Shown one piece after another: positions 23,171-36,067 of a stretch of 64,000 nt of DNA. Origin of the DNA: Polytrichum commune (lineage: Eukaryota > Streptophyta > Polytrichopsida > Polytrichales > Polytrichaceae). The position numbers were made by a program, and so were the translations under genes. The notes beneath the pieces were generated by a model. The model did no database searches. It saw only the letters and a program-made list of their open reading frames with translations, and was not told the origin of the DNA. Position 1 is the stretch's first letter. Every line of letters begins with the position of its first letter. The stretch lies in contig OX485806.1 of NCBI GenBank assembly GCA_950295325.1, positions 7,316,001-7,380,000 on the forward strand, in the 5' to 3' direction.

Positions 23171-24678
23171 ATCCAAACCGAGGTTGTGATCACATGAATT
23201 TTGGACCTTTATGAAATGAATAGTGTGTTCATCACATGATTATGGTAGATGGATCCTAAATACTTACTTTTTCCATCTAGCTCACTTCTCCTAGGATATG
23301 AAACATATGATTACATAGTATGAGATGGTTACCAAATCCAAATTGAGGCCGCAAGCACTATCCTCATATTATTGGAGTCCATGTAATATCTTACTCATTA
23401 TCAAAGGGATAACTCGCCTGCTCATTTAATGGTTAATATATTTGGAGCACTTAGTCCAACTCTTTTAAAGCATGACTTTTTACAGTTGGTTCCTGGATCT
23501 TTACCTGACCACACACTAATCAAATATGGGTGTAAGTAACCGAATTGGGCAGGTCTACCTCAACTACCCATGCATGATCAGAAAGAAAGATGAATCCACT
23601 GTTGTCATGGCCAAGAAATATGGTGTTCATCTTTGAGTTGGACTCTTTACCAATACGAAGATTCAACTAGGTTCACCTCGACCATATTGACTATTGATCC
23701 ACACGCCACTCAAAAGGTACGAATTAGGCCCACTTTACATCATGAAGTGCTCTCATCTTTATATGTTTTTGATAGTTCAAGAATATTCCATCAAAACATG
23801 GCCATTGTAGCTGTATAAGTGCTTCTTAGCAAAACCATGCCAATCATTAGCCTCTATCCAGTTGAACCATATACACTCCAAATTTTCAAGCACATGTATG
23901 TGTGCAAGAAAAGCCCACCATTCTCAGACATACTAGGGTTATTTCGCATAAGACCTTGAAGATTAAACAATGGGAAACCTGAAAACATTTAACCTACATG
24001 TGAAGACATACTTTCATGCCACAGGGAAACCGTGACATAGAGATACAATCGAGAAATCCATTTTGAAAACCCATGACATCCAATGACACTTCAAAGCACC
24101 CGAAAAGAAGATGCTGCAAACCAACCACACAAAAAACAGTTACAAGAGACATGATAAATATTCAGCGAGTACAAGTGTACAAGAGTGCATCCCTACAGAG
24201 GTATTTATTCAAAGTCTAATTGACACAAAGAATTTGTTGGAACTGTAGCAAACTATACACGCAATTGAAATGCTACGAAATGTCATGTCTACACAAACCC
24301 CTAACACACTAGAACGAGGCAAAGACCAAGCCCACTCCCTCATATCTGTCTTGCTCCCACTACCCTTGATCAGTCTACTCTCTATCGTCTATGAGACATA
24401 ACAGAGTATGTGAGAAATGGTCCCCATGAAACCTCCAAATGCCTTACCAACCCTCCCCCATCCATCCCACCGCTGCTCTCCCTGTGCGTTCCTGATATAG
24501 TACTTACTAACTTAATAAGCAATCTACAAAGTTCCTGCTTGGAATCAAGAATTCACTTGTGACATATCAATGCAGCCCAATGTGCACCACTTCTCTTCAA
24601 CTCGACTGTTGATGCAGAAATGTTAGGATAGGAACAATCAACAGAACCTGTAAACGATGCAGAAGGTGCTCACTCGCT
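23171..24678. other. Intergenic; family H repeat and TPR 3' flank
   Basis: About 23285-23590 is a copy of the dispersed family H repeat also at 44140-44480 and 47580-47940 (landmarks GAGATGGTTACCAAATCCAAA, TCATTATCAAAG, GGAGCACTTAGTCCAA). From about 24100 to 24678 the sequence looks unique and probably includes the 3' UTR of the minus-strand TPR gene. No gene of its own. Confidence 0.5.
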
Positions 24679-27600
24679 CTACACGGTCTGAGGAACTTGC
24701 GTGTTAGTTTGCTTGTTCATCCCAAAGAACTTGAACCTGTCCCGCATGGCTTCTGCTTCATTGCCGTATTCCTTAAACACATACTCATCCAGCTTGACAT
24801 CAGCTGGCACCTTGCCCTCACTGTAGCAAGTGGAACACAAGTTGAAGTTTTTGGTCGTTTCCTTGAACCGGGGTCCAATGATAGTGTAAGCACAGCCTGC
24901 ACAGATGACCCCATCATGGCGGACATGGTCACCTTGTTCAAGCTTGGTCAATGTGCTTAAGATTCCAAAACCCCAGTTCGGTTCATCAAACATATCCAGG
25001 AACTCTGGATATGAAACTTGGGCCTTATCATCCTCTCCGTGCACCTCTTGCAGCTCGCTTGTACCCTGCAAAGCGAAAACATAGACGTTTAGCAGACTTA
25101 AGAGGTGGGCCCCATTGACTTCAACTTTTGATGATTGGAAAGCACTAATTCCTAGATGTTGCATAGACAGCCTATCTGCAGTCTAATGGGCTTGTAGAGA
25201 ACCTGAGTAGGCAGATAAATTGCTCGCAGTAACTTGATGTAGTGCTTAGCATCGGTGTTTGGAATAACACCCTCTTTTGCAGGTGATGCTCGCCACCTTA
25301 GGACATCGAAGACCAACCGCTTTCGCTTATCAGCAGAACCTCCACAGAGTGGTGCTAACACCGCAAAGAACATACCAACATCGACTCGGCCTGACCCAGT
25401 CCGGTCTAGAACTGATAGTATACGTTCATTGATGGCCTTAACTGCACTCTGCAGTCACAACAACACTCAAATTAAATGCCAACACAATCAAAAAAGTCTG
25501 AAGGTGCCAGACACTAAAACAAGTATGAGATTAGGGATCTCAAAACAATCACAGGTGCTCATAACCCTGTTGCAAAAACAATGGCAATGTGCATACAATG
25601 TCCCTATGGGGTTGAGAAAGACACACGACTAATATACCTGAAATGCTTCTGGATTCAAGCCTTTCAGAAGTCGAAGAAGGATCTTTTCCAGCTCTGCTTT
25701 GCGCACAACTTTCTCATTTTGAGCAGGTGGAGCACCTGTGGACTTGGAAACTCCAGGGAGATTACTGCTGTCCTCAATTTCTGTCCGCAAAACCCCAATG
25801 TCACAGCTGTATAACCTTGTTTGCTTTTGGAACTTCCGGATGTCAAGGCCACAAGCTAGGTACTCTCGTGGAGTTGTCTTGCTGTTGTTTGCCCGTCGAA
25901 ATCTGGTGTTATCCACAATTGTAAAGCTTGGATTATCTGTACTCAGGCCAAGTACAATGGATGAGTAAGAATCTTCATGAACCTCCAGGAATGAGACAAA
26001 TCAAACCTTTCCAATGTAAACCCCTAGACTCTGTTTCACCATTATAAGACAGTCTGCTTATCATTCCATAGTATACTAGCTTACTATTCAGTACCATTAG
26101 CTAGTGAATGTGTCAGGCTAAAATGAGGTCAAGCAACAGCAAACTTCCAGAGACTCCAATTCATCCAATCTCCAGTCTCACTTATAGGATTTCTACCTAC
26201 TGCCACATTTACCTATAAGTGCCATTACAACTCCCATGTATCCCCTTTATATCCCATTTCCAACCTAGAAATGAGACAAACATTCCTAACCAGGAGACCT
26301 GCATTCCCATGCCAATTGCAAGGACCACTGGTGGTAGCACCACAAAGCTAATAACAATAGCCATACAGCTCTTCAACCCAAGTTGACAAAGAGAGACTAC
26401 AGAGTACTGCACGCTAATGCCCTTCAATAGAAAAACCATGACTAGTAGCTGCTCTTCTCAGAACTCTAAGTACTGCTATTCTCTGCAAGAAACTCAGATG
26501 AAATCAGCAGGTCAGAGCAGGATAAAGTCAGCATTTCACCACATGCTCTGTCACAATGGGCAAGCAGTGTGCACGTAAGAGATATAGAATGGTCATTGAA
26601 ATTGGTATTAGCAGTTTCTCCAGATACATACCATTTATGTTGCTTTGCTGACCAGTAGCACTTCGCTCAGCACTCGCCATGACAGATGTGAGACCCTTTG
26701 GATTCTTCTTTTGATTCTGTTTCAAGTGCTTGATTGCATCATGGATGTCCAGACGATTTGTCATTTTGAAAGATTCCTTGAAGGCCTTCTTGGACTCCTC
26801 ATAGTCTCCAGCCCCTAAAAGAGAGACTCCTCTGTTGAGCTGTGCTCGCCAATCCCTTGGCCTTAATTGAAGCACTTTGGTGTACATCTCAGCAGCTCTA
26901 CCATACCTGAAATTTAATTCACAGTGAATATAAAACACCGTGACTCCAGCCCAACCCAAATGACATCAGGTAATCCTAACAATCTGAATATAAATTGCAT
27001 GACAAAGTTGAGATACTGCAGGGACCAAACAGGATACTTGATACAGATCAGGATGATAGGACAGGTCATTCAAGATTTATCAAACCATTCATACTAGCCC
27101 CCTTGTTGAACAATTAATTTGCAAACAACCCAAACTTAACAGATCAAAAAAATTCAACTATTCAAAGATAGGTCAGAAAGTTTATTTACTGCTATGATTG
27201 ATTCATCTTCAATCAGACTCTCACCTGCCAGAATCCTTCAACAATCCCCCAAGGTTGTAAAGTGCGTCCAAATGGTTAGGATCCAAATCAATAGCCCTTT
27301 GGAACTCTATGCTGGCCTGCTCATCCTCATGCACTGCATGTAGAGCTGAACCAAGATCGCAGTGAGCATCTGCATAGTCTGGGCGTAATATCAATGCCTC
27401 TTCAAGACATTTCTGAGCCGCACGATATTCACCCAAACCAAACAGGGCACTCCCAAGAAGCTTCAACGCCCGATAGTGCCGAGGGTTAAGAATGGCTGCT
27501 TCACGGTAGTGGTCACATGCACACATGAGCATTCCCTCCCCTTCCAATGCAATTCCAAGATTGATGTGGACCTGAGATAATGCAAAGAGGATTGTCAACA

Positions 27601-28848
27601 AGGAAGACATACATTTGCACAAGCAGGGGAAGAACTTGATATATTTGAAGGAAGCTCTAGAAAGGCAAAGAAAGTCCAGAAAGTGAGACAATAAGATACA
27701 CAACAAAGTCTCAGTGAAGTTTAGTAGTCCATTGCTCATTTGTGGGATAAACAATTGAGTCAACAATCTTGGAAGACAGCAAGACCAACAACGTGTGAAA
27801 ACCGAGACATTAACTTCTTAGGTTTGCACTCCACCTGTGGTAAAATACCCTCCCATTGCTGAGCATTTTCCTCCCCTGCCTCAAGGGCCTTCTGATATGA
27901 TTCCCGAGCTTGCTTGTAATGGCTAAGATTGTAAAGAGCATTTCCAACCAGAAAGTGTGCCCGCACATCCTGTGGCTTGCGCTCAACAGCTAGCTTGAAG
28001 CTGATCAAGGCCTCCTCGTACCAACGATGTTCAGCAAGACTCTTTCCCATTGCCATGTGCCCATCAAAAGCCTCATCCGGTGTGTGTGCTTTGCCTGCCT
28101 TCTCTCGAAGGTCAGCTAATGTCTTCTTAAAAATACCATAATCAGCCCCTAGCTCCTCCTCCCCTCGTCTTCCTCCAACACCTTCTCTTCTCTCAGCACT
28201 GTCTTCCCACTCTGTTGTTGTATCCAGGCCATTGAGCCCAGCCACTTTCTTTTCCTCTCTTTGCTTCCTCTTATCCTCAATTTTTGTATCTTGTCTTCTC
28301 AACAACAGCTCCAACTCCTCTATCAGCTTCCAAGTCTCATCATACAAAATCCCATGATTTGGGGATTTAGCCCAAGCTCCTACCTTAGACAACCTCCTGG
28401 TTATCTGGCCTGCGCTCTCATTTGTTATCGAAGTTGGACCTGCAACTGGTTTAGGTTGAGATGCACCACTGACAACCCCAGGTACTAGATCCGGATCTGG
28501 TACCTGCACTTCCCCAATGTGCTCCACAGGTTCATCAGGACCAGATAACTGTAATCCCAAAGCATCAAAATCTCTATCAACGTCACCAGCACCATCATCA
28601 TAAGTTCGCAGTAGACCTTCAAAGCTCAAGCCCCTGGTGCCATCAATAAACTCTCCGTAAGTTCTGAAAACTTCATCAAGAATAGCTTCAATCTGTTCTT
28701 TGCTGAACTTCACCCTGGGGTTGACAGCAATCACAAGAGATGCCATTTCATTCCTGTTGAGGCACCCATCTTGGTTGCGGTCGAACTGCTTGAAGATACC
28801 TTGCACTTTCTGCGCTCTGACACTCAACGCCTGCCCATTTTCTGCCAT
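24679..28848 (-). CDS. Calcium-binding EF-hand/TPR/zinc-finger protein (six exons)
   Basis: Minus strand, exons 28848-27835, 27571-27225, 26906-26632, 25936-25638, 25448-25203 and 25065-24679. All introns are GT..AG and all phases agree, giving 855 residues. It matches the plant family of calcium-binding tetratricopeptide proteins typified by Arabidopsis At1g05150/At2g32450, whose molecular role is unknown. Seen: an N-terminal EF-hand loop DRNQDGCLNRNE (residues 23-34), the conserved YDDGAGDVDRDFDALGLQL, a charged linker with coiled-coil character (about 190-250), tandem TPRs (about 260-480), a degenerate EF-like DRTGSGRVDVGM (660-671), LCGGSADKRKR, and a ZZ-like Cys cluster CAGC...CSTC (782-807). 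The start was set at MAENGQ because family similarity begins there; an upstream in-frame ATG at 28914 has no support. Splice sites were placed by hand. The exon 3/4 acceptor (GTACAG|AT) is the least certain. Confidence 0.93.
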
Positions 28849-30600
28849 CTTGAGTGTGCCCAATACCGGTAACAATACGTATCCTTTAACTCCAAGAACA
28901 AGATAAAGAGCCAATCACCTGCACATAGAATGACATACAGATTCATAAATAACAATAGAAGGGACCAAAAATCATTATTAAAAAAAATTAAAACTCTTTA
29001 GACAGAAGATCTTCATAAATAACAATGCCAGCAGATTGTAACTAGATTGTAATCCACACAAAAAGCTAAAGACCTGCAGCAACAGCAACAATGGCAACAC
29101 TATCCTTACAGTGATACCAGACGTCTCTCAAGTATATTGCAAGACAACAATGTTCGATAAAGCACAATCACCATCAAGAGTATGAATGGGCAACTAAACA
29201 ATCTTGCATGACAATAGCCCTCCGATCTACATTGCAAAAATTTCTCCTAATAACAAAGTGTCTAATAAGTGCTACCAACCAAAGCTCATAATAAGCTCGA
29301 TAACTTCTGAAAAACCCCAAATCTTAGAATCATTGAATCAAACCAGCTGCACTTCACGCCAGGTTGGGAGGGGATAAGAACTTGTAGAGGATAGGAACAT
29401 CCAAGAACCACTTTTACTGACATGATTAAAAGGAGTCAGTCACACTTGAATATGTTAATTTTTTAGCATTAAATTTCTTTTATCACATGGTAGGATTCAT
29501 GGTGCCAAAACAGCCAAGAAAATTGTCACCGAACTAGCATGAACACCTACAGGAGCAAAACAAGGGAGACAAACCCGTTTCCAAATAAAGCTTCCATAGC
29601 AGTCCGACTCCTTTGTGATGAGAACAAAAGGCAAGAATACTTAAATCATCGACATTCATCGTGATCACATACGTACTAACTCACTCCTTCAGATTAATAC
29701 CCCCGCCAAAAGACGTATTCGTCAACAAAGTTATATTCCCTTCAAACAATGTGTAGCTACACAGGTATGCGTATACAAACCTAGGGCATAAGTGTACTGT
29801 TCATTACTAGCTCTCTCCAAAGAGAAAGTTCATTTCCACACAGAAAAGCATTCGTCGACGTAGATAGAACCAGCTTTCTGGAAAAGTGGGAGACTCTTAA
29901 CCGGCCGGTCTAGCTTAGGAGTCCCAAATCGAGATATTCTATAGGTCGACAATAAAATTTTGAACCGAGGAGTTTTACACTAGGGTCCGGGTCCAAGGCA
30001 TGAAAAAATGATGTGGCGCTTATGTGGCATCCCTTTCCTGCCAAATCTCAAGAAAGTACTCCTCCTCCTAGTGTGAGGACCCAATCTTCAACCTGAGGTC
30101 CAATCTTGACGAGTGCGAAGGTAAGGTCCATTCTTAAGAAGTGATTTTGCTAGTGTAAACCTTATGTTAAACATGCGGAAGAAATGCAGATATAAAACAC
30201 TCCCGCTACTTAGCTCTCTAAGTCCCTCTTCTTTCAGACAAGAAATGCTCCAAAAGGATGCGAACTGGCGAAAACCTCGCTACAACAGCAAGAAACGGCG
30301 TTCCTAGAGTGAAACACGAACAGAAAGAGTGAGAAACTCTCCGTATCCACTTCCGGGTACACTACAATGCAAGGAGAATCCACCTAGGGAGGGATACACG
30401 ACGTCATCGTCAAGATAGATAGATAGAAAGAAAAGGCTGAGAGAGAGAAGAAGAAAAGAAGAGTTTCCACAACCACGAACGAACGAACCTCATCGTAACG
30501 GCGGCATTTCACAGAGCGAGCTCGAACACGGCGAAGTCTAAGAAAGAAGAGCTCGCCGTGTTATACGATGTTTGTACAGGCAGCAACTTCTTAGCTCGAG
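28849..30600 (-). promoter_or_regulatory. Probable 5' UTR intron and leader of the TPR gene
   Basis: Reading the minus strand, ATGTGCAG|GTGATTGG near 28920 could be an acceptor just upstream of the start. Around 30400-30560 there is a leader-like stretch with a CT-rich patch (CTTCTTTTCTTCTTCTCTC) and a short upstream ORF (ATGCCGCCGTTACGATGA). A perfect inverted 9-mer, AACACGGCG / CGCCGTGTT, spans about 30525-30562. A 5' UTR intron of about 1.4 kb is therefore plausible but unproven. Confidence 0.35.
29965..30155 (-). mobile_element. Family A fragment, reverse orientation
   Basis: Reverse-strand reading gives the family A landmarks in order: GGTTTACACTAGC, GGACCTTACCTTCGCACT, AAGATTGGACC, CTAGGAGGAG, CATGCCTTGGACCC and TAGTGTAAAACTCC. 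It lies inside the presumed TPR leader or its intron. Confidence 0.6.
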
Positions 30601-30863
30601 ATCTCCTCGGAACAAGGGCATTTCTTGACCAAAATGCGGGAGAAGGAGCTCAAAATGAGCCTACACTTTCGTGGCACCTTACGAAAAGGCCGATGGTTAG
30701 TGAACTCGTCCGCATCGAGACGGAATGCAGTGCAAGAACTTCAAGTTCGAAGCTCCAAGCTCTCTCCGTTCCCTTCTTCGCTTTCCCCCGACAGCCAAAT
30801 CGCAAACAGGCAAGACTCAGCCCTACGGGCCAGGAGGACACCCTAGTCCGCGATGACTGTCCT
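30601..30863. other. GC-richer stretch upstream of the TPR gene
   Basis: Includes part of a 175-codon plus-strand open frame (30558-31085) with no recognisable domain. The frame continues into the tandem repeat, so it is probably chance. Confidence 0.4.
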
Positions 30864-31410
30864 CAATTAGTAACTCTGACAGCCTCTACCCAGCCGGTAA
30901 ACACCCCATTGGTCAATCACATTAGTGACTTCTCCTCTACACTCAGTCATACTTACTCCCCTTTAGTGACTCACCCGTTCGTCAGGAGCCACCGGTCCCC
31001 GCCGGTTGTCAACGTCGCACCTGACCCTTTCCACCGGCTTCACCTTTGTGGAGACGAGGAGGGAACGGTAGCGAACCACAATTAGTAACTCTGACAGCCG
31101 GTCCTCATCCGGTGGACATCCAATTGGTAACTGAGATTAGTGACTTCCGTAAGTACACTTAGTGCTGTTCCCCCCTCCCCTTGCTGACCCGTTCGTTACG
31201 CTTAGTAGACGTATTAGTAAGGAGACACCGGTCGTTCAGGTAGCACCTGACCCTTTCAACCGGTTTCTTCCAGTGGAGACATGTAGGGTACTGTAGAGAA
31301 CCACAATTAGTAACTATGACAGCCATCAACCAGTCAGTAAACATTCGATTGGTAACTTACGTTAGCGACAACTTCGCTAAACTTAGTGAACCCCCCCGCT
31401 CTGACCCGCT
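30864..31410 (+). repeat. Diverged tandem repeat, unit 215-225 bp, three copies
   Basis: Units begin with CAATTAGTAACTNTGACAGCC at 30864, 31079 and 31304. The first two carry the same internal order: TTGGTNAAT or TTGGTAACT, ATTAGTGACTTC, CCCGTTCGT, GGTAGCACCTGACCCTTTC or its variant, ACCGGNTTC, GTGGAGAC, GAACCACA. The third is partial. Confidence 0.85.
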
Positions 31411-31603
31411 TTTGCCCCGATTTCGCTCATTTTGTTGCATTTTATATAAAAGGTACATGGACGGTGCGATTTGGGTGAACCAACCCATACACTTGTTCCT
31501 TGTTGGATGCCTAAACCCTTGCCTCCAAGGAACCAGTGTACAGGTTCGTCTGTCCAAACCACTGCTCGGGGAGAACCGGTGGTTAGTTACATATGAACCG
31601 GTT
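31258..31603 (+). promoter_or_regulatory. AACCGGTT-type and TTAGTRAC motif cluster
   Basis: Perfect palindromes AACCGGTT at 31258-31265 and 31596-31603, with many more CCGGT cores between 30890 and 31790 and repeated TTAGTRAC octamers from 30866. AACCGGTT is the consensus of grainyhead/CP2-type factors in animals and fungi, which also occur in some early land plants. Regulatory function here is inference from clustering upstream of the TPR gene. Confidence 0.25.
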
Positions 31604-31851
31604 GAGTTTGAGAAATCACCGGTTGAAATTGGAGACCTCATGAGAACTACCGATCATTTAAGATGAATTTGTGGAATATACCTCAAATGAATAACGCAAA
31701 ACCGGAAGATGTCAACATGTGACCAGTTGGATTTAGAATCACTAGGATCTTAACCGACTATGCCCAAAAACTTCCCGGGCACCGGTGTGGACCACTATTA
31801 CATGGGCACTTTGTTGATAACCTAGCGAGGGTGAAGGGTGTGTTGACATTA

Positions 31852-32155
31852 GGGAGTCTCGGTTCAAGAAACTTGGGGTTCAAAATACCCTTTAAGTAAT
31901 AGACCTTACTTTCAGACTCCGTATTGGACCTAAGCTTAAAGGTTGGTTTTTCAAGCTAGGAGGAGTGTATTTCTAAGTGGGGCCGCTCAGATTTGGCGGG
32001 AAAATGATGTCATGTTAGTGTCGATTTTTATCATATAGCTTGGACCCAAACCTTAGTGTAAGCTCGTTGGGTCCAGCATTTCGTTTGTTCTTGACCGATA
32101 GGATTTCTCGGTCATGGAATTTACTGTGGTCCTGGACCTTACTGTAAACCCACCC
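31852..32155 (+). mobile_element. Family A MITE-like repeat, copy 2
   Basis: 304 bp, starts GGGAGTCTCGG after TTA and ends GTAAACCCACCC before TAA. Same landmark order and orientation as 2662-2923. No coding capacity. Confidence 0.65.
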
Positions 32156-33313
32156 TAAGATATCAATATGGACCTTATGTGATAACTCTATATAACTAGA
32201 CACAAATTTGCAGACCTATAACAAACATTTCCAACTCCACATGCGCTTTTGGTTGTGTTGATGGGATTGTGAGTTGTCTCATAAGGTTAGCAATCACGAA
32301 TCACGAGAATTGTCACTTCGATTGTCAAAATCATATTTGAGATGCAAACAATATAAGAGGTCAAAGTGAACATTGTTCTATCCCTTCACATAGGCCCTCC
32401 CAACTATGTTAATCGTTGAACCTAGAATGATATCCTTATTTTGAGGACATAGTCCACTATTATCATAAATCATGTTTTTTTGGCCTTTGTGTGTTTTTAC
32501 TATGAGCCTTGCCATATACCACTCAAATACAAGTGAATGTTTATGACCACTGTTCAATTAAGGTTTGCCGTACTATACCTATCAAGTGGTACATGGTGAC
32601 ACTTGTACACTTAATCGTCTTGTTAATGCCAATGAAACATCATGTGGACCACTCTAATTGTCTTGTCGTGGTGGAAATAACGTTGGCCCAAGACCTTGGG
32701 TCTCCCCTTAAGCCTTTTTGAAAACTTCTAACCAACACCTTACATTGAGGTTGATGCACCGATCTAACGGCCACACATCATTCAAAGTCAATCACATTCA
32801 TGGCTATCAACCACCAATCATGTATCATGTGCAACGTGGGAGAATTAGTGAGTAATTTGGGTATTAGTTCTTGTTCCAAAATAGCATTAATCAAAGCACC
32901 CGCTCACATCGATTTCCTACATAACAATTAAAGTGGCCCACACTAATTTTAAACTATCGATTCAACATAGATTGGAAAGTAATTTGGGTCGTGGAGAATT
33001 GTTTCGGCCCACACCCCAGGATAACTTATTGTACTTAAGAATGGACACCAAAACAATGCACACTCCGATGAGATCAGACTTATGTGCTCAAGTTATATGC
33101 AACAATCTAAGTTCAATGTGTAAACACGTTTGGAAAGGTGTGTATAATCACTTCAACATAACAAGAATCTTCACTTCGACCTCTGATAGTTTTTGCATCT
33201 TTACTCCCATTCTAGAACTTGAAACGACAATTTTAGGACTTACAATTATTGTGTGGATGAGAAAGTTCCCAACTCAATCAAACAATCATTTTATATGTAT
33301 ATGTGTATATGTG

Positions 33314-33359
<46 letters not shown>

Positions 33360-33882
33360 CACATACATATGGAATTAAAAATGCCACAATAGGTTCGCAT
33401 ATAAGCTTGGAGGAGTCATGACATTGGCTTAGACCTTCCCCAGCCATGTAAACTTGTCCACTCATAGGGCCAAATAGGGGATGAAGTTCTTTATAGTGAA
33501 ATATGTAGTAATCTTGTTGAGGTAGTTTTCTTTTGAAAATGGAGTCAAGGACCTCGACTTAGACTCGATTGGTCGGACCAAGACCAAGTTGAAATCTATT
33601 AGGGTTAGATGTGATTATTTTCTTACGATATCTTATTCATGCACAATGGATAATTTTGCATAGTAGTAGGCCGAGCCTACGACTCTTTATTTAGTGTCTC
33701 GATTAGCACATGTTGGGGGTCGAAATCATTGTCCGTGATACTCCAAAACAAAAGTCATGACAAAAATTGCTTTTGTTGTTCACCTTTAGTCGTTACCCAA
33801 TTCATGACAAAATGACTCACCACTCTAATGACTCGTCATCCACTGTCCTATTGTTGGTTATCTAGTCCACAACCAAGTAATT
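32156..33882. other. Intergenic with a family H fragment and microsatellite
   Basis: About 32330-32580 matches family H (TTGAACCTAGAATG, ATACCACTCAAATACAAGTG). A 162-codon open frame at 32933-33421 runs through the microsatellite and has no protein-like motif, so it is dismissed. Otherwise nothing seen. Confidence 0.5.
33292..33370 (+). repeat. TA/TG compound microsatellite
   Basis: Alternating ATGTGTAT units, then (TG)n, then (TA)n and ACATACAT. The flanks are themselves nearly inverted, so the block can fold back. Confidence 0.9.
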
Positions 33883-33885
33883 TAA

Positions 33886-34368
33886 GGGCAGTTCACATGG
33901 AGTCCCAACTCTCAAGTCCCAACGATGTTAGCAAGTCCCAAATTTAGCCAGAATGGAGCCAAGCCCTAAATTAAGAGCCTCAAGAAATCATTGGAGGATG
34001 GTTTACATCCGTTTAAGTAAGATCTTGATTAGTTTATGCATAAAAAACATCGGGATTTGTGTTCTGAGATGAATCTAATCTTTTGCTTGACCCGACTCTC
34101 AACACAAGTCCCAATCCTCACGTCCAAAAAGCGCTGCCATGTAGGCATCCATGTCATACTTGGGACTTTGAACTTGGGATCCATGCAAAGTGGTGAATCC
34201 CAACTTCCATGCTCTCAATAGTTGACATTGCAGGGATCGACCTCGAGTGAACCGGGACTTAGGACCCCGTGTGAAGTGGAAAGTCCCAATGATCTCAACG
34301 GCTAAGATTGCACGGATTGACCTCAAGTGAATTGGGACTTAGGACTCGAGAAGCGCGTGAAGTGGCCC
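33886..34368 (+). mobile_element. PIF/Harbinger-like MITE, family E copy 2
   Basis: 483 bp, left end GGGCAGTTCACATGGAGTCC, right end GCGTGAAGTGGCCC, flanked by TAA on both sides (33883-33885 and 34369-34371). The interior matches 21563-21945 (AAGTCCCAA, AAAAAGCGCTGCC, AGGCATCCATGTCAT, GATTGCACGGATTGACCTC). No open frame of transposase size. Confidence 0.8.
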
Positions 34369-34371
34369 TAA

Positions 34372-35850
34372 GTATCCTTCAAGGAAAAGAAGAATAAGGA
34401 AGACCCACCACGAGTGCGCCATTGCTTTCTAAGGAAGGCAACGAGGGGCATTCATCCCACAAATGAAATGTATAAAGACAAAGCAATGAGCCATTTATAG
34501 TCCGGATATTTATTATTTTTTCAGTTGGTTAAATGGCCGGCACCACTGAGAATCGGCAATCGAGATCCTTATATCAATGCAAGGTGTAGGATCCGACACG
34601 GATGAAATGAATACCACCTTTGGTGGGATATGTTTCTAGACGGATGTGCATGCAACGGAAAATCTTTCATCCATCCAAACAACAACAAAACGTGTCTCCA
34701 ATAAATTTGTGGTTAATTCACCTCAAAGTAGCTAATTTGAATGTCAACTCGATTAGGAAAAGAAACTTCCGGATTATGAAATAGTTCCCAACACATTCAA
34801 TGGATAATAAATCTATTCATATATAAGTTAGGATAAATTTTAAATGTATTTCTTGCTATAGTTCTTGATTTTTTTTTTGGGGGGGGGGGGAGAATCTTAG
34901 AACAAGTTTGCCTAGTGTTTAAATTCTAGAAATCAAACAAACAAGTACTTTAACCCTCAACTAATATGTCCTATTATGTTTTGCACTTTTATCATCTTTT
35001 TTATTGCACCTACAATACGTACATCTTCCACACTTGTTACTGTGGACTGATAGTTAGCATGGATAGAAATTATCATGATCCCTTGTATTTTATGTGCAAG
35101 TTCAGAAATTTAGGGTGGATTGTAAGTTGATGGAATACTAATGTTTCAAATTATGACATGATACAAAATAAACAAAATATTGAAGTTTTGGTAAAATAAT
35201 GATATTATATTAAAACCCCACAAGAATTCATGCTTTGTAAAAGACATGGATTTTAGATTCCTAATTTTAAACATATGGACCCAAAAATGGTGTGGATCAA
35301 TAAACTTTACATTGATCAAAATTACTTAACTATGTCAAAATTATAGTGTGCCAGAGTAATAGGCGTGAATGATACTATTTAGAGTATTTTCTATAATGAG
35401 ACAATATATAATAAATTATTTAATGTGATTTCTATACAAATTAATAAATGAAGTTATTAAGTTTTGAGGTGAAGTTTTGACCAAAAGAGAATTTGCATGA
35501 GTAAAGAGGCAACCTATATGTGAAAGCAACCTAGTTGCACATATTAGTGTAAGTCAAGTAAGATAGAGGGTGCTTAAACCAACACTTTTAGCTATTGCAC
35601 ATACACATGGCTATATATATATATACAAAATTCTATTAGCCTTTGGGATAGACATAGGTATAAAGAAAAACAATAGCCTCGATTGAATAATTGGTGACAC
35701 GAAATATCATATTTAGTGTAGCTTCCTATAACACAATCCCTAGGCCCCGTGCACGATGACCTTGCATATGATGAGGATCCCCACCTTCATTGCGTAGAAC
35801 TAACACAACATTGTTGGGTACTAGACCCAAGCTAGATCAAAGCCCAACTA
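34372..35850. other. AT-rich intergenic, one isolated palindromic terminus
   Basis: No gene. A solitary end of family C type (GACACGAAATATCATATTTA then GTGTA) lies at about 35695-35719 without a matching left end. Also holds a T/G homopolymer junction and a (TA)n run near 35610. Confidence 0.45.
34879..34890 (+). repeat. Poly-G tract, 12 bases
   Basis: Run of 12 G directly after a run of T, followed by AGAATC. Confidence 0.95.
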
Positions 35851-36067
35851 CACTAAATATGATGTATAGTGTCATTCACTATTTAGTTACGCATTCTTAT
35901 ATTTATTTACTATTAATGTAAGTTCTTACCAAGTAAAAATGTTAATACTCTATAATATCCAAACAACTAATTTGACCTTGGTTGGTAAAAGAAATGAGAT
36001 GTACAATAAACAATCATAGCATTGCATAATTTCAAATACTAAGTGACACTAGATATCATATTTAGTG
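35851..36067 (+). mobile_element. Family C MITE, copy 1
   Basis: 217 bp between TA dinucleotides (35849-35850 and 36068-36069). Left end CACTAAATATGATGTATAG, right end the complement of CACTAAATATGATATCTAG. The terminal inverted repeats extend about 45 bp (TGTCAYTYACTATTTRRTTA, then TGCA or CGCA). Each terminus is itself a near-perfect palindrome. The interior contains CCAAACAACTAATTTGACC and TTGGTAAAA as in the other copies. Confidence 0.85.

Noticed and set aside
28849-28914. Upstream ATG extending the TPR protein by 22 residues
   Set aside because: The hydrophobic extension is unlike the family; similarity starts just after MAENGQ.
30558-31085. 175-codon plus-strand open frame
   Set aside because: Runs into the tandem repeat on the strand opposite the TPR leader, with no domain and broken phase between repeat units.
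32933-33421. 162-codon plus-strand open frame
   Set aside because: It runs through a TG/TA microsatellite giving a Cys-Val-Tyr run; no protein-like motif.
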